Assembly (NCBI GenBank): GCA_946480175.1
Contig: CAMLIK010000002.1
Coordinates: forward strand, 24,304 to 88,303
Direction of reading: 5' to 3'
Source: an uncultured Gilliamella sp.
Lineage (GTDB): Bacteria > Pseudomonadota > Gammaproteobacteria > Enterobacterales > Orbaceae
DNA: 64,000 bases
The stretch's first letter is position 1; the number at the start of each line of letters is the position of its first letter. Under the pieces are notes generated by a model. The model was not told the DNA's origin. It ran no database searches and saw only the letters and a program-made list of their open reading frames with translations. Shown piece after piece: positions 1 through 9,346 of this stretch. The position numbers and the translations under genes were made by a program.

Positions 1-1
1 T

Positions 2-226
2 GGCAATTTAAAAGTGATTGGGGAGAAACAAATTGCAATAAATCAGGGAACCGAATTTATTCGATTTTCAGGCGTTGTTAACCCAAGAACAATCAGCGGT
101 AACAATACTGTTATATCAACCCAAGTTGCCGATGCGCGTATTGAATATGTAGGTAATGGTTACATTGATGAAGCGCAAACTATGGGGTGGTTACAACGTT
201 TATTTTTCAATCTTTCACCATTTTAA
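2..226 (+). CDS. flgH: Flagellar L-ring protein FlgH, C-terminal part
   Basis: This is the last ~74 codons of the outer-membrane lipoprotein that forms the L ring around the flagellar rod. The gene begins before the window, so the lipoprotein signal cannot be seen. The frame is open from base 2. It reads through the diagnostic FlgH ending with [20 protein letters not shown], then [14 protein letters not shown] and a terminal GWLQR. The stop codon overlaps a possible ATG of flgI, showing that the genes are cotranscribed. The order flgH-flgI-flgJ is the same as in enteric bacteria. Confidence 0.95.
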   Translation, partial: GNLKVIGEKQIAINQGTEFIRFSGVVNPRTISGNNTVISTQVADARIEYVGNGYIDEAQTMGWLQRLFFNLSPF

Positions 227-237
227 TGAGTTTGATT

Positions 238-1341
238 ATGCTTAATAAATTACGTACTTTCATTGTGTTATTGATGATAATAGTTGTACCTTATAGCTAT
301 GCAGAGCGAATACGAGATTTAGTTACTATTCAAGGTGTTCGCGAAAACGCATTAGTTGGATACGGTATTGTTGTTGGTCTTGATGGTACAGGGGATCAAA
401 CCTCACAAACGCCTTTTACTATTCAAAGTATAACGAATATGCTATCACAATTAGGTATCACGGTTCCGACAGGTAGTAACATGCAATTAAAAAATGTTGC
501 TGCAGTAATGGTAACCGCAAAATTACCTTCCTATGCACGAATTGGACAGCAAGTTGATGTAGTTGTCTCTTCATTAGGTAACGCCAAAAGCTTACGTGGT
601 GGTACGTTAGTTATGACACCACTAAAAGGTGCAGACAACCAAGTCTATGCTATTGCACAAGGAAATCTCTTTGTTGGTGGAATGGGAGCCAGTAGTGGAG
701 GTAGCAGTGTAGCAGTAAACCAATTGGCAGGTGCTACCATTCCTAATGGCGCGACAATTGAACGAGAATTAGCTGTACGTTTAGATGAAAATAACGCTAT
801 TGACTTACACCTTAATCACTTTGATTTTACTTTAGCATCAAAAATAGCCGACACAATAAACAAAACCAAAAAAAATACAGCTATCGCCTTAGATGGCATG
901 ACCGTTAAATTAAACATGCCTAAAGATAGCCAAGCAAGAGTTCAATTATTATCTAAAATTCAAAATTTACAAATTAGTGCCACCCCAATTTCGGCGAAAG
1001 TCGTGATAAATACTCGCACAGGCGTCGTCGTTATGAACCAAAGGGTTCAGTTAGACAATTGTGCTGTTGCCCATGGTAATTTATCAGTTGTGGTAAATAA
1101 TAAATTAAACGTTAGTCAACCCGATACACCATTGGCGGGTGGCAACACTGTTGTCGTACCAGAAAATGAAGTTAGTATTGAACAAAATGGCGGCACACTA
1201 CATAATTTAGCTCAAGGTACTGATTTAAATCGAGTTATCAATTCACTTAACTTGTTAGGCGCAAATCCTACAGAATTAATGTCGATACTTGAAGCATTAA
1301 AAACTGCAGGTTGTCTACATGCCGCATTGGAAACTATCTAG
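238..1341 (+). CDS. flgI: Flagellar P-ring protein FlgI
   Basis: FlgI is the periplasmic protein that forms the P ring, the bushing of the flagellar rod in the peptidoglycan layer. From this start the product has 367 residues, close to the 365 of E. coli. The N-terminus is a Sec signal peptide (hydrophobic stretch ending SYA) followed by the mature start [21 protein letters not shown]. Family motifs [15 protein letters not shown] and [11 protein letters not shown] are present. A second ATG at 226, overlapping the flgH stop, is possible. The start at 238 is preferred because a weak GAG ribosome site precedes it and the signal peptide length is more usual. Confidence 0.95.
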   Translation: MLNKLRTFIVLLMIIVVPYSYAERIRDLVTIQGVRENALVGYGIVVGLDGTGDQTSQTPFTIQSITNMLSQLGITVPTGSNMQLKNVAAVMVTAKLPSYARIGQQVDVVVSSLGNAKSLRGGTLVMTPLKGADNQVYAIAQGNLFVGGMGASSGGSSVAVNQLAGATIPNGATIERELAVRLDENNAIDLHLNHFDFTLASKIADTINKTKKNTAIALDGMTVKLNMPKDSQARVQLLSKIQNLQISATPISAKVVINTRTGVVVMNQRVQLDNCAVAHGNLSVVVNNKLNVSQPDTPLAGGNTVVVPENEVSIEQNGGTLHNLAQGTDLNRVINSLNLLGANPTELMSILEALKTAGCLHAALETI

Positions 1342-1356
1342 AGCAGAAATCATGAT

Positions 1357-2382
1357 ATGAAAAATCTAATAAACCAGTCTATTAATCGCTTTGCTTATGA
1401 TTTTTCAAGCATTAACCAATTAAGGCGCAATGCAATTAGTGGATCAACTGAAAGCATCAAACAAGTTGCTGACCAGTTTGAAACACTATTTGTCAATATG
1501 ATGATGCAATCGATGCGCAAAACCATTCCTAATGGCGGTTTATTTAATCAATCTGCAATGCAATTATTTACCTCAATGTTTGATCAGCAAATTGCTCAAC
1601 AAAGTGCTGGAAAAGGATTAGGGCTTGCCAATATTATTGCTAAGCAATTAAATAATCAGACTCATTCTTCAATGAATATTAATGCGCAATCTCAAATAAA
1701 TAATAGTCAAACAAACATAAAATTGGCAGAATCATTATTTAGTGATAACTCATCAAGTATATCACCAGCAGCATTAGGTCAAATGCTCTATCAACAACAT
1801 AAAGCAAATAATCTAACCAAAACTAATATCAATGAACTATCACAAAAAGCACTATTGAATAACATTGATAAAGATGATATCACGCAATTTATAAGTGAAT
1901 GGATTGAACCAGCTAAACAAGCCGCTAAAGTTTCCGGTATACCTTACGAAGTTATCATCGCTCAAGCCGCTTTGGAATCTGGTTGGGGTAAAAAGCAGAT
2001 AAAAACAGCCGACAATCAACCAAGTTATAACTATTTTGGTATAAAAGCCACATCATCATGGAATGGCAACGCTACTCGGTTGACTACTCAAGAATTTTTA
2101 AATAACAGAATGGTTAAAATTCAAGATCAATTTAGAGTTTATAACAGTAAGCAACACGCATTAGCTGATTATCTTAATTTACTAACCAAAAGTCCTCGCT
2201 ATCGTGCTGTTATCAATGCACCAGATGCAAGAACAGCCGCTAAGGCATTACAAGACGCGCAATATGCAACTGATCCTAATTATAGTGAAAAACTGATTCA
2301 AATTATAAGTCGCATCGAAGAAATTGCTAAAAATACACCGCAAAAAACAATATCAGGTTTTAGGCAAATTGCCTATAAATAA
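1357..2382 (+). CDS. flgJ: Rod-cap protein and peptidoglycan hydrolase FlgJ
   Basis: FlgJ caps the growing flagellar rod and locally opens peptidoglycan so the rod can pass. The 341-residue product has the two expected halves. An N-terminal rod-binding domain covers roughly residues 30-100 (QVADQFETLFVNMMMQSMR and the KGLGLA turn). A C-terminal glucosaminidase domain of the FlgJ/LytG type covers roughly 180-330, with the presumed catalytic glutamate near residue 207 in AALESGWGKKQ. An Asn/Gln/Ser-rich linker joins them. It is the last gene of flgHIJ here. In enterics flgKL follow in the same direction, but here they lie on the opposite strand and converge on flgJ. Confidence 0.95.
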   Translation: MKNLINQSINRFAYDFSSINQLRRNAISGSTESIKQVADQFETLFVNMMMQSMRKTIPNGGLFNQSAMQLFTSMFDQQIAQQSAGKGLGLANIIAKQLNNQTHSSMNINAQSQINNSQTNIKLAESLFSDNSSSISPAALGQMLYQQHKANNLTKTNINELSQKALLNNIDKDDITQFISEWIEPAKQAAKVSGIPYEVIIAQAALESGWGKKQIKTADNQPSYNYFGIKATSSWNGNATRLTTQEFLNNRMVKIQDQFRVYNSKQHALADYLNLLTKSPRYRAVINAPDARTAAKALQDAQYATDPNYSEKLIQIISRIEEIAKNTPQKTISGFRQIAYK

Positions 2383-2411
2383 TATAATCGAACAAATTAC
2401 GAAATTGATTA

Positions 2412-2446
2412 ACAAAAAAGGGGGATTAACCCCCCTATATTTTTTA
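2412..2446. terminator. Bidirectional terminator between flgJ and flgL
   Basis: A GGGGG/CCCCC stem with a five-base loop has an A-run on its left and a T-rich run (TATATTTTTT) on its right. It sits between the converging flgJ and flgL and could end transcription from both sides. Confidence 0.8.
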
Positions 2447-2455
2447 AATGATAAA

Positions 2456-3382
2456 TTATTTCATTTGAAACAATGACATATTTTGCATACTCATAAAAGT
2501 ATATTGTGCAGCCTGCAAATTAGCCTGTAACATTACATAATTTGAAATAGCCTCGTACCAATCAACATCTTCGATTTGCCCAATTTGCGTTTCATATTCG
2601 ATGTCCAGTGTTTTACCGTGTGCAATTAGTCGTTCAACCTCATTTAATACATTGCCTCCAGTCGCTCTAACCGTCGATATGTTATCAAACGAATTATCAA
2701 CACCTTGACTAGCTTTAGATAAACCATCTCTAAATTGTTCAGTCGTAATAGGACTACTAGGAGCTAGTACTTCAATTGCATAATCAATACTAGCAAATAC
2801 ATCCGTTTCTGCATTTGTATTATAACCCGACAAAAAAACCTTATCACCAGTAAAACTTAATGCCACTTCACGTGTTTCATCAATAAAAACATTTATTGTT
2901 GTCGAACCGCCAACATAATTAACCTTACCGGTCGGATCAACAACAAACGGAGGCGTATCATTTTTATTACCAGCAAAAAGGTAATTACCATCAGTATCTT
3001 GCGCATTAGCTAAAGAGACTAACTGATCTTTTAATCCTTGCAAGGTATTGGCTAAATCTCGTCTATCTCCATCGCTTAACGTCTCATTACCCGCATAAAC
3101 TAATGTCTCTTTAATCGACTGCATAACCGTATTTGCTTCTTTAAGAACAGTATCTTGGCGACCTAATGATATATCAACACTTTCACGTGCAGCCTGGAAC
3201 TGATTATTTCTTGATTGAGTTTGTTTTAATATTAATGCTTGTGCTGTACCCATAGGATCATCAGAAGGCGATAGTATTCTCTTACCGGTAGCCAACTGTA
3301 ATCCTGATTTTTGCCATTTAGTATTGGTGTTTAAAATACTATTTAAATTTTTTTGATACATTGAATTAGTACTAAGACGCAT
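2456..3382 (-). CDS. flgL: Hook-filament junction protein FlgL (HAP3)
   Basis: FlgL is the second of two junction proteins that join the hook to the flagellin filament. The 308-residue product has the flagellin-like N-terminal helix (MRLSTNSMYQKNLNSIL, then LATGKRILSPSDDPMGTAQ) and a flagellin-like C-terminal helix ending QYTFMSMQNMSLFQMK. It lies 15 bases after flgK, in the same order as in enterics. The pair is transcribed from the sigma-28 promoter at 5105-5131. Confidence 0.95.
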   Translation of the reverse strand: MRLSTNSMYQKNLNSILNTNTKWQKSGLQLATGKRILSPSDDPMGTAQALILKQTQSRNNQFQAARESVDISLGRQDTVLKEANTVMQSIKETLVYAGNETLSDGDRRDLANTLQGLKDQLVSLANAQDTDGNYLFAGNKNDTPPFVVDPTGKVNYVGGSTTINVFIDETREVALSFTGDKVFLSGYNTNAETDVFASIDYAIEVLAPSSPITTEQFRDGLSKASQGVDNSFDNISTVRATGGNVLNEVERLIAHGKTLDIEYETQIGQIEDVDWYEAISNYVMLQANLQAAQYTFMSMQNMSLFQMK

Positions 3383-3397
3383 ATTAAAATCCTTTTA

Positions 3398-5041
3398 TCA
3401 TTTGGCTAAACCTAAAATGGTATCGAATATTGTCGTTGCAACATCGATGATCTTTGCATTAGCTTGATAATACTGCATATAAACTTGCATAGAAATATAT
3501 TCTTCTTCAATATTAACACCCGATATCGATTGATTTTGATCATTGATTTCTTGAGTAATATTTTGACTAGACTGTGCTGAAATTTTCGCTGTTTGTGTTT
3601 CACCGCCGACATAACTAACTAATGCAGTATAGGCACTACTTAACGTTTTTGTACCATTAACCAATTTTTCATTTTGAATATCAAGCAATTTTGCGACATT
3701 GCGATTATCACCGTTACCATTTTCAGCATCATCGATACCTGTTGCTAATTTATTAACATCTTTAACTAATAATTGTAAAGATGAAGCAACATCAGCAACA
3801 GGCTTAAGTAAAATACTGTCACCAGCGGCGGGGGAACCGTTTATTTCAATAGATAACCCATCAAAAACTAGACTACCACCTATAACCTGTGGGGTAATTT
3901 CTTGATTATCAGACAATCTTGTTACCACCCAATCGCTACCATTAAACTCAATTTTATAATCAGACGCTTTCATGTCTGTCACAGATTGATAATTAATTGT
4001 AGCCGTTGCATCACCTCGATTTTTGGCATTAGCTATACTACTAGGATGATTGTAATCAAATAATGGTCCACCTACATCGCCGTTAATATCAATTCCTGAC
4101 ATATGGACTTCATTAAAGCGCTCTGCTAAATTTAGAGCAAGTAAACCTAATTGATTGCGCGCCTCAAGAAGAGGTCCTTCACGAAAAGTTAATAATCCAT
4201 TTAAACGACCTGATGCAATATTCTGGCTTGTCAATTCCTGAGTTGCGCCAGATGGATGTGTGTAAATAATGGTATTTAAAAATTGATCTTCTGTAGATGG
4301 TTGTACAGATAGTTGATTAGTAGACGTCCCTTGCACTAATGTCAAACCATTAGGGAGCGAAATATTATATTGTCCATTTTGCTCAGTAACAGTTATTCCA
4401 ATGATTTCACTTAATTCATTAACTAATTGATCTCGCTCGTCAAGTAGTGCATTAGGTTCTTGACCACCACTTACAGCCTGTAATCTTGAAATTTTTTGAT
4501 TAAGTTCAGCAATTTGTTTTGTATAAGAGTTGACCATACTAACATTGTCAACAATTTCAGTATTGATATTAGCCATCTGATTTTTCAGATTTAATTCCGT
4601 TTTATTGAATCGACTAACTAAAGCACTAAGATCATTAACAACATTTTGTTTTATCGCTGCATCACCAGCATTCGAACTAAGCTTATTTAAGCTGGCAAAC
4701 AGATTACTTAATTGTGAGGAAATACTACTCTCGTCTTCTGCTAATAAATTATCGACTTTCGACAGTTCATTATAATAAGTCTTTATCGATCCATTTTGTG
4801 ATTGTGCTTGGCGTAGTTGACCAACCACAAAATTATTATAAACTCGATTAACAGATGAAACTAATACACCGTTACCAACAAAACCAAAGTTATATTTAGT
4901 GCCATTTGCTTGACTCAAAATTTGCTGCTGACGATTATAACCAGCCGTATGTGCATTCGTTATATTATTGCTTATTACATTAAGCATATTTTGTGCTGCA
5001 TTTAATCCACTAATACCCGTATTCATCAATGAATTTGACAT
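3398..5041 (-). CDS. flgK: Hook-filament junction protein FlgK (HAP1)
   Basis: FlgK is exported by the flagellar type III system and forms the first junction ring on the hook. The 547-residue product opens with the rod/hook-family motif MNTGISGLNAAQNMLNVISN and NITNAHTAGYNRQQ. It ends with SGVNIEEEYISMQVYMQYYQ and ANAKIIDVATTIFD, the conserved helices that pack in the filament core. It is followed closely by flgL. The gene pair is inverted relative to flgHIJ, unlike the continuous flgJKL of enteric bacteria. Confidence 0.96.
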   Translation of the reverse strand: MSNSLMNTGISGLNAAQNMLNVISNNITNAHTAGYNRQQQILSQANGTKYNFGFVGNGVLVSSVNRVYNNFVVGQLRQAQSQNGSIKTYYNELSKVDNLLAEDESSISSQLSNLFASLNKLSSNAGDAAIKQNVVNDLSALVSRFNKTELNLKNQMANINTEIVDNVSMVNSYTKQIAELNQKISRLQAVSGGQEPNALLDERDQLVNELSEIIGITVTEQNGQYNISLPNGLTLVQGTSTNQLSVQPSTEDQFLNTIIYTHPSGATQELTSQNIASGRLNGLLTFREGPLLEARNQLGLLALNLAERFNEVHMSGIDINGDVGGPLFDYNHPSSIANAKNRGDATATINYQSVTDMKASDYKIEFNGSDWVVTRLSDNQEITPQVIGGSLVFDGLSIEINGSPAAGDSILLKPVADVASSLQLLVKDVNKLATGIDDAENGNGDNRNVAKLLDIQNEKLVNGTKTLSSAYTALVSYVGGETQTAKISAQSSQNITQEINDQNQSISGVNIEEEYISMQVYMQYYQANAKIIDVATTIFDTILGLAK

Positions 5042-5104
5042 AAAAGCTCCTAATCCTAAATATAATTTCAGTCAATAATAATAAAATAAAAAAGTTATTC
5101 TTAT

Positions 5105-5131
5105 GTATCGACCAAAAAGTATGAAACTTTA
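5105..5131 (-). promoter_or_regulatory. Sigma-28 (FliA) promoter for flgKL
   Basis: On the minus strand this reads TAAAGTTT, an 11-base spacer, then GTCGATAC. The enteric sigma-28 consensus is TAAAGTTT-N11-GCCGATAA, so only two positions differ. It lies about 65 bases upstream of the flgK start in the right orientation. Confidence 0.88.
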
Positions 5132-5197
5132 GTTTTTCTCAATAATAATTAAATTTTGTTAGTTTTAATTATTCCAATCAATTTATCTGTGCTGAAA

Positions 5198-6364
5198 TTA
5201 TTCTGACCCAGTAGATTGTTGTATTGTTTCTATTGTCTCTATTGTTTCTACCGGCTGTACTGCTGGCTGTTCAGGGCCCACAGGTTCTACTGGTTTTACT
5301 TCTTCTACTGATTTTACTTCTTCTGCTGGTTTTACTTCTTCTGCTGGTTTTACTTCATCTACTGATTTTACTTCTTCTACTGGTTTTACTTCTTCTACTG
5401 GTTTTACTTCTTCTACTGGTTTCACTTCTTCTACTGGTTTTATCGGCCCTACTGGTTCTGATTCTGCTGGTTCTAACTCAATTGATTGTAATTGTTTTAA
5501 AAATTCAGTTCCCGTCATCATATTTTCATTTTCAATATATTGTTGGGCTACTTTATTTAAGATTAAAATACTAATACGTCGATTGGCATCTTCAGAGTAA
5601 TTAGGATTATTTAAACCAACAGTATCAGCTAATCCAATAATTCGAATGATTTTGCTTGAATCTAATCCACCGGCAATAAGCTCTCGTCTTGACGAATTTG
5701 CTCGATCAGCAGACAATTCCCAATTACTATAACCGCGATCACCTGTTATATACTGACGCTCATCGGTATGGCCAGATAACGTCATTTTATTGGGTAATGA
5801 ATTGATAATTGGTGCTAACGCATATAAGATTTCTTGCATATTTGGATGAACTTTAGCGCTCCCTACATCAAACATTGGTTTATCATCAGTTGCTAAAATT
5901 TGAATTCTTAAACCCATCTCGGTAAGTTCAATAATAAGATTAGCCGCAAATTTCTTGAGTCTCGGATCAATCTCAAACATCTCTTTAATTTTACGTGCAG
6001 TCTCATTAAGTTGTGCTTTTTCAATTTCGTTAGGATCAGATTTTATCTGTATTTCATTTATTATCGTGTCTTTTTCTTCACCCTCGCTTTTACTAACATC
6101 ATCACCACCACCAGGTATAGCGCTGTTACTATCACTCAAATTATTGCCACCATTTAAACCCAATATCAAAGGTGTTCTAAAATATTCAGCAATGCTCTTT
6201 AATTCTTGTGGTGTTGATTTAGCAATCAACCACATAACTAGAAAAAGTGCCATCATTGCGGTCATGAAATCAGCATAAGCAATCTTCCATGAACCGCCAT
6301 GATGACCACCTCCATGCCCTGATTTTTTTTTGGAAACAATTATCCTTACTGACTTATCATTCAT
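5198..6364 (-). CDS. motB: Flagellar stator protein MotB with repeat-rich tail
   Basis: MotB, with MotA, forms the proton-conducting stator anchored to peptidoglycan. After a basic, Gly/His-rich N-terminus comes a single membrane helix with the proton-carrying aspartate at residue 32 (YADFMTAMMALFLVMWL). An OmpA-like peptidoglycan-binding domain follows at roughly residues 150-280 (LSGHTDERQY, NWELSADRANSSRREL). The product has 388 residues, against about 308 in E. coli. The extra length is a C-terminal tail holding nine KPVEEV-like hexapeptides and then an ETIETIETI run. motA lies six bases upstream in the same operon. Confidence 0.95.
   Translation of the reverse strand: MNDKSVRIIVSKKKSGHGGGHHGGSWKIAYADFMTAMMALFLVMWLIAKSTPQELKSIAEYFRTPLILGLNGGNNLSDSNSAIPGGGDDVSKSEGEEKDTIINEIQIKSDPNEIEKAQLNETARKIKEMFEIDPRLKKFAANLIIELTEMGLRIQILATDDKPMFDVGSAKVHPNMQEILYALAPIINSLPNKMTLSGHTDERQYITGDRGYSNWELSADRANSSRRELIAGGLDSSKIIRIIGLADTVGLNNPNYSEDANRRISILILNKVAQQYIENENMMTGTEFLKQLQSIELEPAESEPVGPIKPVEEVKPVEEVKPVEEVKPVEEVKSVDEVKPAEEVKPAEEVKSVEEVKPVEPVGPEQPAVQPVETIETIETIQQSTGSE
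5279..5440 (-). repeat. Tandem 18-bp repeats in the motB 3' end
   Basis: Nine consecutive 18-base units encode variants of Lys-Pro-Val-Glu-Glu-Val (some KSVDEV, KPAEEV, KSVEEV). They cover about residues 309-362 of MotB, after the OmpA-like domain. The reading frame stays intact, so unit number could vary without breaking the gene. Confidence 0.95.
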
Positions 6365-6370
6365 TTTTTA

Positions 6371-7258
6371 TTATTCATTATTTTGTTTTGCATTAGCATT
6401 TTTATCTTTCACTTCTTGAATATATTTTTCTAATTCAAAGAAAGAAGGACGTTCATGTGAAAAAATCGTTTTTCGGCCAAATTCAATACAAATTTGTGGT
6501 GCATAACCATGCATACTTGCCACTAAAATGACCTTAGTACATTCTAGAATTTTTACTCTATCCGCATTTTTTTGTCTCAACAAAGCAGCCAGTGGCGAAA
6601 CGAAACCATAAGCCAGCAAAATTCCTAAAAATGTCCCAACCATAGCATGAGCAATAAGCTCACCCAATTCACTTGCTGGCCTATCTGCTTGCGCTAACGT
6701 ATTAATCACGCCCATAACCGCCGCTACGATCCCAAAAGCAGGTAGCCCATCACCAACATTTGAAACCGCATCAGCTGGCTTTTCCAGTTCATGAGTACAA
6801 GTTTCGATTTCTTCATCCATTAATGCCTCAATTTCGTACACTTCCATATTGCCACTAATGATCAAGCGTAAATAGTCAGTAATAAAATCACAGATTTGAG
6901 GATTGGCTAAAATGAGGGGGTATCGTTTGAATAATTCACTTTCTTTAGGATTATCAATATCTTCTTCGATAGATAATCCACCATTTTGGCGCACTTTAGT
7001 TAAAAGAGTAAACATTAAATTAATTAATGTTAGATAAAGGGTTTTGTTATATTTTGAGGTTTTAAATAAACCACCTAATGATTTAAGTGTTGATTTTATT
7101 GCTTTTTTTTCATTACTTACAATGAAAGCACCAATAGCTGTGCCACCAATGATAAGAAACTCTAACGGCTGAAAAAGTACTGCTAGAAATCCTCCACTTA
7201 ATACATAGCCCAATAAGGCAGAAGCGATAACCACAATATATCCTATAATTATTAACAT
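6371..7258 (-). CDS. motA: Flagellar stator protein MotA
   Basis: MotA is the four-helix inner-membrane stator subunit that couples proton flow through MotB to torque on FliG. The 295-residue product matches the family length. Two N-terminal membrane helices flank GGFLAVLFQPLEFLIIGGTA. A cytoplasmic domain includes RYPLILANPQICDFITDYLR. Two further helices contain PAFGIVAAVMGVINTL and MVGTFLGILLAYGFVSPLA, the proline-bearing pore helices. It is separated from flhC by 56 bases. No clear sigma-28 promoter was found directly upstream, so it may be read from flhDC. Confidence 0.95.
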   Translation of the reverse strand: MLIIIGYIVVIASALLGYVLSGGFLAVLFQPLEFLIIGGTAIGAFIVSNEKKAIKSTLKSLGGLFKTSKYNKTLYLTLINLMFTLLTKVRQNGGLSIEEDIDNPKESELFKRYPLILANPQICDFITDYLRLIISGNMEVYEIEALMDEEIETCTHELEKPADAVSNVGDGLPAFGIVAAVMGVINTLAQADRPASELGELIAHAMVGTFLGILLAYGFVSPLAALLRQKNADRVKILECTKVILVASMHGYAPQICIEFGRKTIFSHERPSFFELEKYIQEVKDKNANAKQNNE

Positions 7259-7314
7259 TGGCTTTCCTTTGTCTCCCTAAATATAATTAAAATTGTTCTT
7301 TTTTGTTACTATCA

Positions 7315-7920
7315 CTAAACCTTTAACTGATTTGCCGTAACTAAATTAAATGCACTAGGTATTGATAAAACTTGTAAGCATTTTGCTTGGCTATCTTTAT
7401 GCGTTTTATTATTTTTTTCTGCTCTTGAAGGCGGTTGGCATAAGCTGCAAACAAAGCTATTGTATGGTTGATAAGCATGGGTAATAAATCGACCTTTACA
7501 TACCTTACAGCACGATTGTTGCATAACCTTGCTTTCAACAAATTTGACTAAAATCCACGCGCGAGTCAACCCTAATACTGGTTCTTCATCTTTAGATAAA
7601 GAACATTGCTCTAAATAAAGTTGGTAAGCTTTTACAATGGCTTGAACACCAGATTTAGTACCATGTTTAACTAAATAATAGTAGGCATTATAAAATATAC
7701 TTGAATGGATATTGGGTTCCCAAGTCATAAACCACGTGGTTGAAAACGGCAGTAGACCTTTTGGGGGGGGACATCCTTGTATCTCTTTATATAATTTGAT
7801 TAACTTGCCCCGGCTTAGGTTGGTTTCACTTTCCAACATTTGAATTCTAGCACCGAGTTCAATTAATCGAATGGCTAACTGAACTTCTTTATACGTTTGA
7901 ATGATGCTTTCGCTACTCAT
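7315..7920 (-). CDS. flhC: Flagellar master regulator subunit FlhC
   Basis: FlhC joins FlhD in the FlhD4C2 complex that activates the middle flagellar promoters. The ATG at 7920 gives [20 protein letters not shown], which aligns with the enteric FlhC start; an upstream GTG at 7929 is less likely. The product (201 aa) contains the conserved [20 protein letters not shown] and [18 protein letters not shown] blocks. It also has the four-cysteine zinc site (CKVC ... CSLC) near residues 140-165. It follows flhD by 12 bases and is followed by motA, as in E. coli. Confidence 0.95.
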   Translation of the reverse strand: MSSESIIQTYKEVQLAIRLIELGARIQMLESETNLSRGKLIKLYKEIQGCPPPKGLLPFSTTWFMTWEPNIHSSIFYNAYYYLVKHGTKSGVQAIVKAYQLYLEQCSLSKDEEPVLGLTRAWILVKFVESKVMQQSCCKVCKGRFITHAYQPYNSFVCSLCQPPSRAEKNNKTHKDSQAKCLQVLSIPSAFNLVTANQLKV

Positions 7921-7932
7921 TTTTATCACTAC

Positions 7933-8274
7933 CTACTTATTGATTGAATCTAAAAGTAAACTTGATAAAAGGATCCCTGTATGCATCTGTTTTATATCAC
8001 TTACGCGAGACTCTTCAGTCAATTTTTCCATCATTGCCGAATTTTTAAAACGAAACTGAAACGTTAGTTGATTTGTTTCAGACAAAACTAACATTTGAGA
8101 AGCACTTAAATTACTCAAGATATCAGCTGTTTTTTCATCAATTCCCAATCGATACATTGCCATCACTTTATCTTTCTCAATCATTCGCTGGCTTAATAAA
8201 AGCGCTGAAAGATTTAAATGATGGATACACTTCAACATATCATCATCTTGTATATTTCCCAATTTAACCACCAC
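7933..8274 (-). CDS. flhD: Flagellar master regulator subunit FlhD
   Basis: FlhD is the partner of FlhC at the top of the flagellar hierarchy. The 113-residue product has the conserved core LNLSALLLSQRMIEKDKVMA, YRLGI and LSETNQLTFQFRF, ending with QMHTGILLSSLLLDSINK. The start shown is a GTG. An internal ATG at 8238 (MLKCIHHLNL) is an alternative that would leave a shorter N-terminus than E. coli. About 180 AT-rich bases upstream, before fliA, must hold its promoter, but no element could be assigned with confidence. Confidence 0.93.
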   Translation of the reverse strand: MVVKLGNIQDDDMLKCIHHLNLSALLLSQRMIEKDKVMAMYRLGIDEKTADILSNLSASQMLVLSETNQLTFQFRFKNSAMMEKLTEESRVSDIKQMHTGILLSSLLLDSINK

Positions 8275-8453
8275 TATCCATAATTTGCTTGCGATTGATA
8301 AATAAACGCAAATTTAATAAAAACCAGATTATGCTTACTTTTTTAATTAAAGTTACATTTTTAAAAGCTAAAGGTCAACTAAAAAATAATTTCTATTTAT
8401 TTTCAATTTATTTATATATAATTTACTGCTTTTGTTACTGCTTTTATTCTAAG

Positions 8454-9170
8454 TTATAGATCAATTTTACTTTGAATTCGTTTAATTGCTTGGCTATGTA
8501 ATTGACTAATTCGAGACTCACTGATGCCCATCACTTTTCCAATCTCTTTTAGATTTAACTCTTCTTGATAATAGAGGGTTAAAACCATTTTTTCTTTTTC
8601 TGGTAATTTACTAATTTGTTGAACAATAATATCGCGAGTTTCATCGTTAATAAGCGATGAAAATGGGTTATTGTCCGTATCAGAGTCGATCAACGCGTCC
8701 ACATTGTCGCCTAATTTGGTTTGTATCTCATCGAAAGAGCAGATTTGACCGTAATTAGAATCTAGCAACACTTTACGATACTCATCAAGTGATAAGTGCA
8801 AATGCGCAGCAATCTGATGATCATTAGGGGGAACGCCAAGATTTTGTTCTAATTCGTTAATAGCATTTGTCACATCTTTGATCTTTTTACGTGTTTGTCT
8901 TGGTAACCAATCTCGGCTACGCAGCTCATCTAACATTGCACCTTTTATGCGAGGAATGGCAAAGGTAGTGAACGTATAACCTTGTGAAGCATCATAACGT
9001 TTTATGGTGTCTAACAAACCAATGTAACCAACTTGTAACAAGTCATCTAATTGAACGGTAGTTGGTAAACGAACCGCCAATTTAAGCGCTTCATTACGAA
9101 CTAAATAGATATACTGTTGCCAATCAATTCGACTTACTACACCTTGAGCGTTATACAGGCTATCACTCAT
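8454..9170 (-). CDS. fliA: Flagellar sigma factor FliA (sigma-28)
   Basis: FliA directs RNA polymerase to late flagellar promoters and is held by the anti-sigma factor FlgM until the hook is complete. The 238-residue product has region 2 (QLDDLLQVGYIGLLDTIKRY, FTTFAIPRIKGAMLDELR, DWLPR), region 3 and region 4 (LPEKEKMVLTLYYQEELNLK, then a helix-turn-helix with ISESRISQLHSQAIKRI). It lies between flhDC and fliC on the minus strand. Three matching promoters occur in the window. flgM is not in the window. Confidence 0.96.
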   Translation of the reverse strand: MSDSLYNAQGVVSRIDWQQYIYLVRNEALKLAVRLPTTVQLDDLLQVGYIGLLDTIKRYDASQGYTFTTFAIPRIKGAMLDELRSRDWLPRQTRKKIKDVTNAINELEQNLGVPPNDHQIAAHLHLSLDEYRKVLLDSNYGQICSFDEIQTKLGDNVDALIDSDTDNNPFSSLINDETRDIIVQQISKLPEKEKMVLTLYYQEELNLKEIGKVMGISESRISQLHSQAIKRIQSKIDL

Positions 9171-9261
9171 TTCTGACCCGATGTTGAAAAAATGCTAGCG
9201 CATATTATTGCAATAATTACCTAAATTAATGGCAAGAATAAGGAACTAAAAAATAGGTAAT

Positions 9262-9305
9262 TAATATAATTAGCAATAACGGCATTAAAAACGCCATTAT
9301 TGCTA
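9262..9305 (-). terminator. Terminator downstream of fliC
   Basis: A 13-base-pair stem (TAGCAATAACGGC / GCCATTATTGCTA) has one mismatch that becomes a G-U pair in the minus-strand transcript. A T-rich stretch follows. It sits between the fliC stop and fliA and would limit read-through into fliA. Confidence 0.75.
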
Positions 9306-9346
9306 AAGAACAAAATTAGAGTGACCGAATAATCTAATTTATATAC

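Noticed and set aside
5279-5440. Regular 18-base repeats considered as a CRISPR-like or regulatory array
   Set aside because: No spacers; the repeats are contiguous, in frame and encode MotB residues.
5224-5574. A plus-strand open frame of 116 codons, very rich in Leu and Val
   Set aside because: It is the antisense shadow of the MotB KPVEEV repeats; the repetitive Leu/Val content comes from the reverse complement.
7259-7330. Possible sigma-28 promoter before motA (TAAAGGTT)
   Set aside because: No GCCGATAA-like element at the required 11-base spacing.
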